The notes beneath the pieces are model-generated. The model saw only the letters and a list, made by a program, of their open reading frames with translations, was not told the DNA's origin and searched no databases. Shown piece by piece: positions 8,807 to 16,993 of a stretch of DNA of 64,000 nucleotides. This stretch comes from Leyella lascolaii (GTDB lineage: Bacteria > Bacteroidota > Bacteroidia > Bacteroidales > Bacteroidaceae): assembly GCF_900079775.1 (NCBI RefSeq), contig NZ_LT556049.1, forward strand, positions 96,566 through 160,565, in the 5' to 3' direction. Position numbers and translations under genes: made by a program. Positions within the stretch are counted from its first letter, which is position 1; each line of letters starts with the position of its first letter.

Positions 8807-9379
8807 TCAGTTGGTCACCGCTACCACTCCTGACGGACTGTACGTGGCGTGATAGCGCGTCAGCGGACTGCCTTTGTCACCCTTGACGATGTTTCCGCCG
8901 GTGTTCATGTTGTACTCGCGGTGACACGTGCCGCACGTCGCGATGCCTGTGGACGCCACACTCAGCGGATGGCTTCTCACCGGAACCATGTTCGGATTGA
9001 AGCAATTGGGGCACTCGGCGTCGTAGGCATAGAACACCGGAGGGATGTCCAGATTGCCGTAACCGAACCATATGGCGTTGTTCATGCCAAGGAGCACCGA
9101 CACGCGCTCATCCTCGGCGGTGAATATCACGTCGTCTGTCATGTTCTGGTTTGTGGTGAACCTGTAATGCCGCGCGCCTCCCTTTATCACCGTCGTCACC
9201 TTGCAGAAGATGCCCGTTCCGCCCACCGCGCTGCCCAGCGCAGCCGAATGGGCGTGTGTGGCGGTGTTGAATACGAATCGGCACGGATATGTGCTGTACT
9301 CCGACATGGTGTCACCGCACGACGCCGGCAAAAGCGCCATCATCACGGCACACACTGTTGACGTCACTCCCTTTCTCAT
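8807..9379 (-). CDS. Lipoprotein with CXXC and CXXCH motifs
   Basis: A 190-residue lipoprotein (Cys21 in LLPASCGD) with two cysteine pairs: CPNC at 123-126 and CGTCH at 149-153. The spacing suits a metal site such as a rubredoxin-like or zinc-ribbon fold. CGTCH also formally matches a heme c attachment motif, though a single motif in a beta-rich protein is weak evidence for heme. Its ATG overlaps the argH stop codon in an ATGA, so it should be translationally coupled to argH. I do not recognise a named family. A redox or metal-binding envelope role is an inference. Confidence 0.82.
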   Translation of the reverse strand: MRKGVTSTVCAVMMALLPASCGDTMSEYSTYPCRFVFNTATHAHSAALGSAVGGTGIFCKVTTVIKGGARHYRFTTNQNMTDDVIFTAEDERVSVLLGMNNAIWFGYGNLDIPPVFYAYDAECPNCFNPNMVPVRSHPLSVASTGIATCGTCHREYNMNTGGNIVKGDKGSPLTRYHATYSPSGVVAVTN

Positions 9380-10713
9380 TTCAGCAACTCCTTTTCGGCT
9401 TCCTCGGCACGGCTGAAGCCGAAACCGTCGTACACACTCTTCATAAGCTCCGCTATACGGTCATTGCACAGGTTGCCCATGCTGCCCTCGTGCGTATGGC
9501 ATATATTGCGGTCGGCGCGGTAGGTTCCGTTCTCTATCTCCATGCCCACCTTGCGGTAAGCGTCGCGGAAAGGCATTCCCGCGGCGGCGAGGCGGTTCAC
9601 CTCCTCCACGGAGAACATCGGGTCGTACATCGGATTGTCCAGAATGTTGCGGTTCACCTCCATCTTGCTGATGATGTACGCCGCCATCCGCAGACAGTCC
9701 TTCAACTCTCCGAAAGCCGGGAGGAACACCTCCTTTATTATCTGAAGGTCGCGGAAGTATCCCACTGGCAGGTTGTTCATGATGAGCGTTATCTGCTCCG
9801 GCAGAGCCTGAAGCTTGTTGCACTTCGCCCGTATCAGCTCGAACACGTCGGGATTCTTCTTGTGCGGCATGATGCTGCTGCCCGTAGTGCATTCCTTTGG
9901 CAGCCTTATGAAGCCGAAGTTCTGGCAGTTGAACAGGCATGCGTCGAACGCCATCTTGGCGAGGGTGCCTGCCACCGACGCCATGGCGAACGCCACGTTG
10001 CGCTCCGTCTTGCCGCGTCCCATCTGCGCGTATACCACGTTGTAGTCCATCGAGGCGAACCCCAGCAGGCGCGTCGTCATCTCCCTGTCGAGCGGAAACG
10101 ACGAGCCGTAGCCTGCGGCAGAGCCGAGAGGGTTGCGGTTTGCCATGCGGTAGGCAGCCTGAAGAAAGAGCATGTCGTCGGCGAGAGACTCCGCATAGGC
10201 TCCGAACCACAGCCCGAACGAGCTGGGCATGGCTATCTGCAGATGGGTGTAACCAGGCATAAGGACGTCCTTGAACTGCCCGCTCTTCTCCTGAAGCTCG
10301 CCGAAGAGCGTCATCACCCCGTCGGCTATCTCGCGCAGCTCGTGGCGTATGAAGAGCTTCAGGTCAACGAGCACCTGGTCGTTGCGCGACCTTCCGCTGT
10401 GTATCTTCTTGCCCATGTCGCCCAGACGCCGCGTGAGCAGCAGCTCCACTTGTGAGTGCACGTCCTCCACCCCGTCCTCTATCACGAATCTGCCTTCCGT
10501 GCAGTCGCGGTAGATATTCCTTAGTTCGGCGAGCAGGGCGTCCAGTTCGTCCTTCTCCATGAGTCCTATCGACTGTAGCATCTTTATGTGCGCCATCGAC
10601 CCGAGCACGTCGTAGCGTGCCAGATAAATGTCGAGTTCGCGGTCGCGTCCCACGGTGAAGCGTTCTATCTCGGCGTTCACCTCAAAGTTCTTTTCCCAAA
10701 GTTTTGTAGCCAT
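9376..10713 (-). CDS. argH: Argininosuccinate lyase
   Basis: Splits argininosuccinate into arginine and fumarate, the last step of arginine synthesis. The 445-residue protein has the fumarase/aspartase superfamily signatures: HSGRSRNDQ at 105-113, PGYTHLQ at 153-159 and the signature loop GSSIMPHKKNP at 278-288 with the catalytic Ser. The start at 10713 (MATKLWEKNF) follows an AG-rich ribosome-binding region. It is the third gene of the pyrE cluster and overlaps the next gene by 4 bp. No other arginine-synthesis gene is adjacent. Confidence 0.97.
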   Translation of the reverse strand: MATKLWEKNFEVNAEIERFTVGRDRELDIYLARYDVLGSMAHIKMLQSIGLMEKDELDALLAELRNIYRDCTEGRFVIEDGVEDVHSQVELLLTRRLGDMGKKIHSGRSRNDQVLVDLKLFIRHELREIADGVMTLFGELQEKSGQFKDVLMPGYTHLQIAMPSSFGLWFGAYAESLADDMLFLQAAYRMANRNPLGSAAGYGSSFPLDREMTTRLLGFASMDYNVVYAQMGRGKTERNVAFAMASVAGTLAKMAFDACLFNCQNFGFIRLPKECTTGSSIMPHKKNPDVFELIRAKCNKLQALPEQITLIMNNLPVGYFRDLQIIKEVFLPAFGELKDCLRMAAYIISKMEVNRNILDNPMYDPMFSVEEVNRLAAAGMPFRDAYRKVGMEIENGTYRADRNICHTHEGSMGNLCNDRIAELMKSVYDGFGFSRAEEAEKELLK

Positions 10714-10754
10714 CTGTCCTCTTTCTTTCTCCGGCATGCCCGCCGGTGGTGTTG

Positions 10755-11174
10755 TTATTCGTAGTTTATAGCCTGCAACACGTCGGCAATCTTCTCTATG
10801 CCCTGTTGCAGCGGTTTCTGCACCATACCCTTTATGAAGGGGTTAAGCTCCGCCTTTATGGTTATCTTCATCTTGCACGACGTTTCCGTTACGGGCAGAA
10901 TCTGTATCCAAAGGTTGAAAGGCACGGGGCTCGACTCCGTTCCGAACTTGATGCACTTGGGCTCCTCGCGGTCCACTATGCGCAGCCTCACGTTTCCGGC
11001 TGGCGGCACGCTTACCGATATCGAGTCGTTGTCGAAGGTCAGATCCTTTATCTTGTCCTCCGGTATGCGGTTCTTCACTCTCTCTATGTTCTCGAGGTTG
11101 CTCAGCATGTCATACACCTTCTTCTGCGGGAAGAGTATCTGGCGTATGCTGCTTTCGAATGTTGTCATCGACAT
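10755..11174 (-). CDS. SRPBCC-fold (START-like) protein
   Basis: A 139-residue cytoplasmic protein with the pattern of polyketide cyclase/START-like proteins: an N-terminal strand (FESSIRQILFPQKKVYDMLSN), a beta-rich core and a long C-terminal helix (FIKGMVQKPLQQGIEKIADVL). Such folds bind small hydrophobic ligands; the ligand is unknown. It lies between pyrE and argH with short gaps (49 and 41 bp), so it is probably cotranscribed with them. A second in-frame ATG at codon 3 is an alternative start. Confidence 0.8.
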   Translation of the reverse strand: MSMTTFESSIRQILFPQKKVYDMLSNLENIERVKNRIPEDKIKDLTFDNDSISVSVPPAGNVRLRIVDREEPKCIKFGTESSPVPFNLWIQILPVTETSCKMKITIKAELNPFIKGMVQKPLQQGIEKIADVLQAINYE

Positions 11175-11223
11175 GATATGTGTGTTTTTATGTTCATTTG
11201 TTGCCTTGCAGGCGCGGAGCCGG

Positions 11224-11856
11224 TCACTTGCGCCACTCCGACGGGTTCTTGCGCCACTCCGCCAGCACCTCCACGTCGCTCTCGGCGATGTAGCCCGTAG
11301 CCACAGCCTCAGCCACCACGTGGTCGTAGTCGGTCAGAGTCTCCAGTCTCACCCCTGCTTCCGCGAACGCCTCTGCGGCGACGGGGAAGCCGTAGGTGTA
11401 TGAAGCCACCATGCCCACAACCTCATATCCTGCCTCGCGCAGCGCAGCCACAGCCTTCAGACTGCTTCCTCCGGTGGAGATGAGGTCCTCCACCACAACC
11501 ACCTTCGAGCCTTTCTCCAGCTCGCCCTCTATGAGGTTGCCCATGCCGTGGTCCTTTGCCTTGCTGCGCACATAGACGAAGGGGAGGTTCAGCTCGTCAG
11601 CCACGAGCGCGCCCTGTGCTATCGCTCCCGTAGCCACACCTGCCACAGCCTCAGCCTCGGGGAAGTGTTCGAGGACGGCGTGCACCAGCTCGAGCTTCAC
11701 GAAGTTGCGCAGTCCGGGATAAGACAGCGTCTTGCGGTTGTCGCAATAGAACGGTGATTTCCAGCCCGAAGCCCATGTGAAGGGGTCGTTCGGCTGTAAC
11801 TTTATAGCCTTGACGTTAAGCAGTTTCGACGCGAAGTCTTTCTTCAAAGTGTCCAT
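11224..11856 (-). CDS. pyrE: Orotate phosphoribosyltransferase
   Basis: Forms orotidine monophosphate from orotate and PRPP in pyrimidine synthesis. The 210-residue protein carries the PRPP-binding motif VVVVEDLISTGGSS at 119-132 and the flexible catalytic loop RSKAKDHGMGN at 97-107. The length matches the family. It is the first gene of a four-gene minus-strand cluster (pyrE, SRPBCC, argH, cysteine-motif lipoprotein) with a consensus promoter 36-66 bp upstream. Confidence 0.96.
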   Translation of the reverse strand: MDTLKKDFASKLLNVKAIKLQPNDPFTWASGWKSPFYCDNRKTLSYPGLRNFVKLELVHAVLEHFPEAEAVAGVATGAIAQGALVADELNLPFVYVRSKAKDHGMGNLIEGELEKGSKVVVVEDLISTGGSSLKAVAALREAGYEVVGMVASYTYGFPVAAEAFAEAGVRLETLTDYDHVVAEAVATGYIAESDVEVLAEWRKNPSEWRK

Positions 11857-11891
11857 GATGTATGTTTTTTAATTATTGTCTTTATTGGATG

Positions 11892-11922
11892 CAAAGTTAA
11901 ACTAATTAGACCGAAAGTCAAA
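11892..11922 (-). promoter_or_regulatory. Promoter of the pyrE cluster
   Basis: On the minus strand: TTTG (11922-11919), 19 nt, TAACTTTG (11899-11892), a full match to the Bacteroidetes consensus. It lies just upstream of the pyrE start at 11856. Confidence 0.85.
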
Positions 11923-12061
11923 ATAAAACACCGCGACATTAAAAAATATTTACAAAACGGTTGCCGCCCCGTCTCTCCTTCAGTGAGCCGGAGACCGCCG
12001 CGCGACGCCGCCTACCCCGTTCCCTTCCACCATAAAGCCGCCTCCGGAGCGCGTCCTCATG

Positions 12062-12175
12062 CCTCCCATGCTGGCAAAAAGCCCCTTCCGGCATGCAGGA
12101 GAGCCTTTGTCATGAGGCGGAAAAGCCTTTTCCGTGGTGCCGGAAAGCCTCTTTGGCAGCGCGGAAGAGCACGTT
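12062..12175. repeat. GC-rich 22-bp tandem array, copy B
   Basis: The AGCC-type unit ends fall at about 12083, 12104-12105, 12127, 12149 and 12171. Its units resemble those of copy A: GGCGGAAAAGCC and TTTTCCG can be read at 12117-12134. To its right, GTAAAATATTTTGACAA at 12311-12327 is a second module also found in copies C, D and F. The whole gap 11857-12924 carries this array, a paired-palindrome element and an ORF remnant. Confidence 0.78.
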
Positions 12176-12438
12176 CCACACCTCCGCCGCTACCATATCG
12201 CATCACAACATATTGTATATCAACAAATTATACCATTTTCTCAAAACTGCGTTATTCGCGTTCCGACACGCGTTCGGGCGCAAAACGGTGAGTATAAAAG
12301 ACGTATGCCGGTAAAATATTTTGACAAAACGGCATTTTCAGACTGTATGTCACGCATGACGGATATAAAACTTCATTATCATCGCAATATATTCGCACCA
12401 ATGCCGTTTTTATTAAAAACTATGGTGGCGTCAGCCCT

Positions 12439-12553
12439 GTAGAGACGCAAAATCTTGCGTCTCCCGAGTAAAAGGCATGGCAACGACAGGTGGATTTTTG
12501 CCTTTGTCTATAGCGCATACTTGCTTGTGAGACGCAAGATTTTGCGTCTCTAC
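12439..12553. repeat. Paired-palindrome repeat element (single unit)
   Basis: Left palindrome at 12442-12463 and right palindrome at 12529-12550, both with arms GAGACGCAA/TTGCGTCTC and outer ends GTA/TAC. This 115-bp unit is the minimal form of the family seen at 17-309 and 34581-35553. Just before it, GTTTTTATTAAAAAC occurs, as it does beside the 66-bp duplication at 35.6 kb. Confidence 0.8.
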
Positions 12554-12555
12554 TT

Positions 12556-12841
12556 GGATAGTCAGTGCATAGTAGGGTGTGTTTGTTTCATTGGCGACTA
12601 TGAGCTGGGCGGCGAATGGAAGCTGACACACGTCGGTTACGACTATCTGATACTAAGAGTCAGTCCCTTGTCTGACAATGCTGACGACATAAGCATGGTG
12701 AAAAGCATATACACCAACTCCATGCTGACTCTGGAATACATCACCGCAGACAGGATGTACGTGGAGTCTCCGCTCAGCTTCACCCGCCAGACAGTGGGGT
12801 TACACCGCGTGAGCGGAGAGCCTGACAGCACCAAGCCTTGA
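12556..12841 (+). pseudogene. Possible ORF remnant upstream of argS
   Basis: An open frame continues from the repeat element through GGEWKLTHVGYDYL, ITADRMYVESPL and on to a stop at 12841. The composition is protein-like, and WKL..G...L patterns recall small lipocalin-like secreted proteins. No start codon or ribosome-binding site precedes it, and its 5' part is occupied by the palindrome element. It may be a decayed gene fragment, or chance. I do not recognise a family. Confidence 0.3.
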
Positions 12842-12868
12842 CACCACAGATGTTTGCCTGTATTTTAT

Positions 12869-12899
12869 TTTGATTTTTGCGAGGTTTGTGTTAACTTTG
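12869..12899 (+). promoter_or_regulatory. argS: Promoter of argS
   Basis: TTTG (12869-12872), 19 nt, TAACTTTG (12892-12899): a full match to the Bacteroidetes consensus, 25 bp before the argS start codon, so the leader is short. Confidence 0.85.
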
Positions 12900-12924
12900 C
12901 ATCCACAATCATCTTCATAAAATC

Positions 12925-14742
12925 ATGAACATCGAAAAAGCTTTATGCAGTTCGGTCATCAAGGCTGTGAAGGAACTGTACGGACAGGATGTGCCTGAAA
13001 AAATGGTGCAGCTGCAGAAGACTAAACGTGAATTCGAGGGACACCTCACACTCGTGGTGTTCCCGTTCCTGAAAATATCGCACAAGAAACCGGAGGATAC
13101 CGCCGGGGATATAGGACAATGGCTGAAGGCGAACGAGGACTGCGTGGCGTCATACAACGTGGTGAAGGGATTTCTCAACATCGTCATCTCAAACGCAGCA
13201 TGGATAAGCCTGCTCAACGACATCAACGCCGACCCGGCTTACGGAGAGCGCAAGGCGACGGAGAAGTCGCCTTTGGTGATGATTGAATACTCCTCGCCCA
13301 ACACCAACAAACCGCTGCATCTCGGACACGTGCGCAACAACCTGCTGGGCTGGAGCCTCTCAAAGATAATGGAGGCGAACGGCAACCGCGTGGTGAAGAC
13401 AAACATCGTGAACGACCGAGGCATACACATCTGCAAGTCGATGCTTGCATGGCTGAAGTGGGGAAACGGTGAGACGCCCGAGACAAGCGGCAAGAAGGGC
13501 GACCATCTCATAGGCGACTACTACGTGGCTTTCGACAAACACTACCGCGAGGAGACAGCCGCGCTCAAGGCGCAATACGTCTCCGAAGGTATGGACCCGG
13601 ACGAGGCGGAGAAGAAGGCTAAGGAAGAGGCGCCGCTGATGAAGGAGGCTCACGCGATGCTCGTGAAATGGGAGCAGGGCGACAAGGAGGTGCGCGCGCT
13701 GTGGCAGAAGATGAACTCATGGGTGTACGCGGGCTTCGACGAGACCTATAAGGCTCTCGGAGTGGGCTTCGACAAGATATACTACGAATCGGATACTTAC
13801 CTCGAGGGAAAGGCAAAGGTGGAAGAGGGACTCGCAAAGGGTCTTTTCTTCAGAAAGGACGACAACAGTGTATGGGCAGACCTCACCGATGAGGGACTGG
13901 ACCAGAAGCTGTTGTTGCGGTCCGACGGCACCAGCGTGTACATGACGCAGGACATAGGCACGGCGGACATGCGCTTCCGCGACTTCCCCATAGACAAGAT
14001 GATATATGTCGTGGGCAACGAACAGAACTACCATTTTCAGGTTCTTTCCATACTGCTTGACCGTCTCGGGTTCAAGTGGGGAAAGGAACTTGTGCACTTC
14101 TCATACGGTATGGTGGAACTGCCCAACGGCAAGATGAAGAGCCGCGAGGGCACGGTGGTCGACGCCGACGACCTCATCGCCGAGATGATAAAGGACGCAC
14201 GGCAGACCAGCGAGGAACTGGGCAAGTTCAAGGACATGACCGGGGAGGAGCGCGACGAGATAGCACGCATCGTCGGAATGGGCGCGCTCAAGTACTTCAT
14301 ACTGAAGGTGGACGCACGCAAGAACATGCTTTTCAACCCGGAGGAGAGCATCGACTTCAACGGCAACACGGGTCCGTTCATACAGTATACGCACGCCCGC
14401 ATACGCAGCATACTGCGCAAGGCGCAGGCGGAAGGCATCGTCCTGCCCGACAGCCTTGACCCTGCCATGCCGCTCAACCGGAAGGAGACCGAGCTGATAC
14501 AGAAGATGAACGAGTATGGAGCGGCTGTGGAGCAGGCGGGAAAGGACTATTCGCCAAGCGGCATAGCAAACTACTGCTACGAGCTCACAAAGGAGTTCAA
14601 CCAGTTCTATCACGACTACAGCATACTCAGCGCAGACAGCCTGAACGAAAAAACTGTGCGTCTCGTGCTCGCGGCAAACGTAGCCAAGACTCTGAAGAAC
14701 GGCATGGACCTGCTCGGCATAGAGGTGCCCGAGCGCATGTAA
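12925..14742 (+). CDS. argS: Arginyl-tRNA synthetase
   Basis: Charges tRNA-Arg in the cytoplasm. The 605-residue class I enzyme shows the N-terminal additional domain, the HIGH motif within SPNTNKPLHLGHVRNN (124-139), a KMSKS-like loop reading NGKMKSREG (401-409), and an anticodon-binding C-terminus ending GMDLLGIEVPERM, which is typical of ArgS. A strong promoter lies 25 bp upstream. RNase H follows after 92 bp on the same strand. Confidence 0.97.
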   Translation: MNIEKALCSSVIKAVKELYGQDVPEKMVQLQKTKREFEGHLTLVVFPFLKISHKKPEDTAGDIGQWLKANEDCVASYNVVKGFLNIVISNAAWISLLNDINADPAYGERKATEKSPLVMIEYSSPNTNKPLHLGHVRNNLLGWSLSKIMEANGNRVVKTNIVNDRGIHICKSMLAWLKWGNGETPETSGKKGDHLIGDYYVAFDKHYREETAALKAQYVSEGMDPDEAEKKAKEEAPLMKEAHAMLVKWEQGDKEVRALWQKMNSWVYAGFDETYKALGVGFDKIYYESDTYLEGKAKVEEGLAKGLFFRKDDNSVWADLTDEGLDQKLLLRSDGTSVYMTQDIGTADMRFRDFPIDKMIYVVGNEQNYHFQVLSILLDRLGFKWGKELVHFSYGMVELPNGKMKSREGTVVDADDLIAEMIKDARQTSEELGKFKDMTGEERDEIARIVGMGALKYFILKVDARKNMLFNPEESIDFNGNTGPFIQYTHARIRSILRKAQAEGIVLPDSLDPAMPLNRKETELIQKMNEYGAAVEQAGKDYSPSGIANYCYELTKEFNQFYHDYSILSADSLNEKTVRLVLAANVAKTLKNGMDLLGIEVPERM

Positions 14743-14834
14743 AGGCTCCGGCATACATCACATACGGGTGCGCCGCCCTACGCCTGCCTGCGGCACGGCT
14801 GACCGGCGCGCACCTTTCACCACACACTTAAGCA

Positions 14835-15305
14835 ATGAACAACCAACCGCTCAATCCGCCCGACTACCGTCACGACACCGTCCTGCCCCTCCCTCCGGAG
14901 GTATCGGCGCAGGCATGGGCTGTAGACGCGGCGTGCTCGGGCAATCCCGGACCGATGGAATACCGTTGCGTGGATCTCGCCACGGGTGCGGTGGTGTTCC
15001 ACTTCGGACCAATGCACGGCACAAACAACATAGGCGAGTTTCTCGCCATCGTACACGCGCTGGCTCTGATGGAGCGCGACGGCATAAAGGGAAAAGCCAT
15101 CTACTCCGACAGCCACAACGCAATACTGTGGGTGAAGAAGAAGCAGTGCAAGACCAAGCTGGAGCGTACGCCGCGCACAGAACAGCTCTATCAGATAATA
15201 GCACGCGCCGAGAACTGGCTCCGCACACACCGTGTCACCACACCTATACTCAAATGGGAGACGCAGAAATGGGGAGAGGTGCCGGCTGACTTCGGGCGCA
15301 AATGA
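14835..15305 (+). CDS. rnhA: Ribonuclease H-like protein
   Basis: Probably degrades the RNA strand of RNA-DNA hybrids during replication. The 156-residue protein has the RNase HI acidic residues in order: Asp31 (AVDAACSGNPGP), Glu68 (NNIGEFLAI), Asp92 (YSDSHNAILWV) and Asp152 near the C-terminus. The loop KKKQCKTKL after the third motif corresponds to the substrate-binding region. It lies between argS and the fucosidase gene and has no obvious promoter of its own. Confidence 0.88.
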   Translation: MNNQPLNPPDYRHDTVLPLPPEVSAQAWAVDAACSGNPGPMEYRCVDLATGAVVFHFGPMHGTNNIGEFLAIVHALALMERDGIKGKAIYSDSHNAILWVKKKQCKTKLERTPRTEQLYQIIARAENWLRTHRVTTPILKWETQKWGEVPADFGRK

Positions 15306-15432
15306 CGCCCGTACTCACCGTCTCTCCTTACGACGCGCGGCAAACCTCACGCACACACATCACCGGCGGCACGCCCGTACGCGCCGTACCACACTCGGAA
15401 AAACTGAAAACCAACATAAAAACTTACCTGAC

Positions 15433-16830
15433 ATGACAAGTAAAAAACTGTTTATCACGCTTTTCATCCTTCTCGCCGGACTCACAGCGACAGCCCGACA
15501 GAAGTCTCTGCACCAGCTTCAGCAGGAGTTTACTGACCTCCGTTTCGGCATGTTCATACACTTCAACATCCCTACTTTCGCACCCGACGACTGGCCAGAC
15601 CCCGATCTTCCGCCGTCGGTATTCAACCCCACGAAGCTCGATTGCAGCCAATGGGCGAAGGCGGCGAAGTCTGCCAACATGTCCTACGGGTGTCTCACGA
15701 CCAAGCACCACAGCGGTTTCTGCATCTGGGACACCAAGACCACCGACTACAACGTGATGAACTCGCCGCTCAGACGCGACGTCGTGCGCGAGTATGTCGA
15801 CGCCTTCCGCAAGGAGGGACTGAAGGTGATGCTCTATTACTCCATCCTCGACACCCATCACCGGTTGCGTCCCAACATGATAACTCCCGACAAAATCGCA
15901 ATGATAAAGGCACAGCTGAGGGAGCTGCTCACCAACTACGGACCCATCACAGCACTCATCATAGACGGCTGGGACGCTCCGTGGTCGCGCATAAGTTATG
16001 ATGACGTGCCGTTCCCGGAGATTTATCACTTCATCAAATCGCTTCAGCCGGAGTGTCTGGTGATGGATCTCAACGCGGCGAAATATCCGCGCGAGGCTCT
16101 GTTCTACACCGACATAAAGTCATACGAGCAGGGGGCGGGACAGAAGATATCAACATCCGAGAACCGCCTTCCGGCTTTGGCGTGCCTCCCTCTGCAGCAG
16201 AACTGGTTCTGGAAGGAATCGTTCCCCACCGACAAAATGAAACCGGCGGAGGAGATGATAAACCAAAACGTCATACCATACAACAAGGCTTACTGCAACT
16301 TCATACTCAATGTGGCTCCCAACCGCGACGGTCTGATGGACGAAAACGCGCTGGAGGAGCTGCGCAAGATGGGTAAAATGTGGAAGAACGACGGCAGAGT
16401 GGCGGAGCTGCCGGAGTGTGACGCGCCCATAACAGAGCGCAACATAGCCAAGAACAGACCCGCCGAATCGTCATGGAGCTACGACTACGGCATCATGGAC
16501 TTTGCCAATGACGACGACTTCGTGAGCGCATGGACGTCCAATCCGAGGGTGAACACGCCATGGTGGAGCGTTGACCTGGGCGACGGAAAGACCATCGACA
16601 TGGTGACGATAACCGAGGAGAAGGGCGGCGTGATGCGGGAGTACACGCTCGAATACCGCTCAGGCGGAGCGTGGAAGACGCTTTTCAGCGGTGAGGCAAA
16701 GACGCTGAGCCGTGTCAAGATACACCGTTTCGCTCCGGTGAAAGCCGATGCCGTGAAGGTGACAGTGACCCGCCACGACGGCACAGTAAAGATTGCCGAG
16801 CTGGGAGTATATACTCCTTATAAGGAATAA
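15433..16830 (+). CDS. Alpha-L-fucosidase, GH29, with C-terminal discoidin-like domain
   Basis: A 465-residue exported glycosidase with a signal peptide (MTSKKLFITLFILLAGLTATA). The GH29 fold covers about residues 25-325: RFGMFIHF, LTTKHHSGFCIWDTKTTDYN and the strand LIIDGWD, whose Asp178 is the probable nucleophile. A beta-sandwich of F5/8 type C type follows to the end (WWSVDLGDGKTIDMVTITE). It would release fucose from host or dietary glycans in the periplasm or at the surface. No SusC/SusD pair or other glycosidase is adjacent. A 22-bp tandem array begins within its last five codons. Confidence 0.92.
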   Translation: MTSKKLFITLFILLAGLTATARQKSLHQLQQEFTDLRFGMFIHFNIPTFAPDDWPDPDLPPSVFNPTKLDCSQWAKAAKSANMSYGCLTTKHHSGFCIWDTKTTDYNVMNSPLRRDVVREYVDAFRKEGLKVMLYYSILDTHHRLRPNMITPDKIAMIKAQLRELLTNYGPITALIIDGWDAPWSRISYDDVPFPEIYHFIKSLQPECLVMDLNAAKYPREALFYTDIKSYEQGAGQKISTSENRLPALACLPLQQNWFWKESFPTDKMKPAEEMINQNVIPYNKAYCNFILNVAPNRDGLMDENALEELRKMGKMWKNDGRVAELPECDAPITERNIAKNRPAESSWSYDYGIMDFANDDDFVSAWTSNPRVNTPWWSVDLGDGKTIDMVTITEEKGGVMREYTLEYRSGGAWKTLFSGEAKTLSRVKIHRFAPVKADAVKVTVTRHDGTVKIAELGVYTPYKE

Positions 16831-16992
16831 ATATATTTTTTATAACGAGCAAGCGTATTTCCAGTACGTGACGGATATATTCCTTATAGGGCAACGGTAT
16901 GCTTCTTATAGGAAGACAATACTCTTCTTATAGAGAGACAATATGATTCTTATACTATACAGAAAGCCTCCTTATCACGCATAAGGGGGCTT
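16817..16992. repeat. 22-bp tandem array starting inside the fucosidase 3' end
   Basis: Eight consecutive 22-bp units (176 bp) start at 16817, 16839, 16861, 16883, 16905, 16927, 16949 and 16971. Most begin CTTATA or CTTAT and several end TATNNTT. The first unit overlaps the last five codons of the fucosidase gene. The last two form the hairpin terminator at 16963-16993. Confidence 0.85.
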
Positions 16993-16993
16993 T
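16963..16993. terminator. Hairpin terminator between convergent genes
   Basis: AAAGCC.CCTTAT pairs with ATAAGG.GGCTTT around a CACGC loop, with T or A runs limited. It lies between the fucosidase (plus) and the glycosyltransferase (minus), whose stop codon it touches, so it can serve both. Confidence 0.7.

Noticed and set aside
10746..11403. Plus-strand open frames opposite the SRPBCC and pyrE genes
   Set aside because: They run antisense to well-supported genes, with low-complexity composition.
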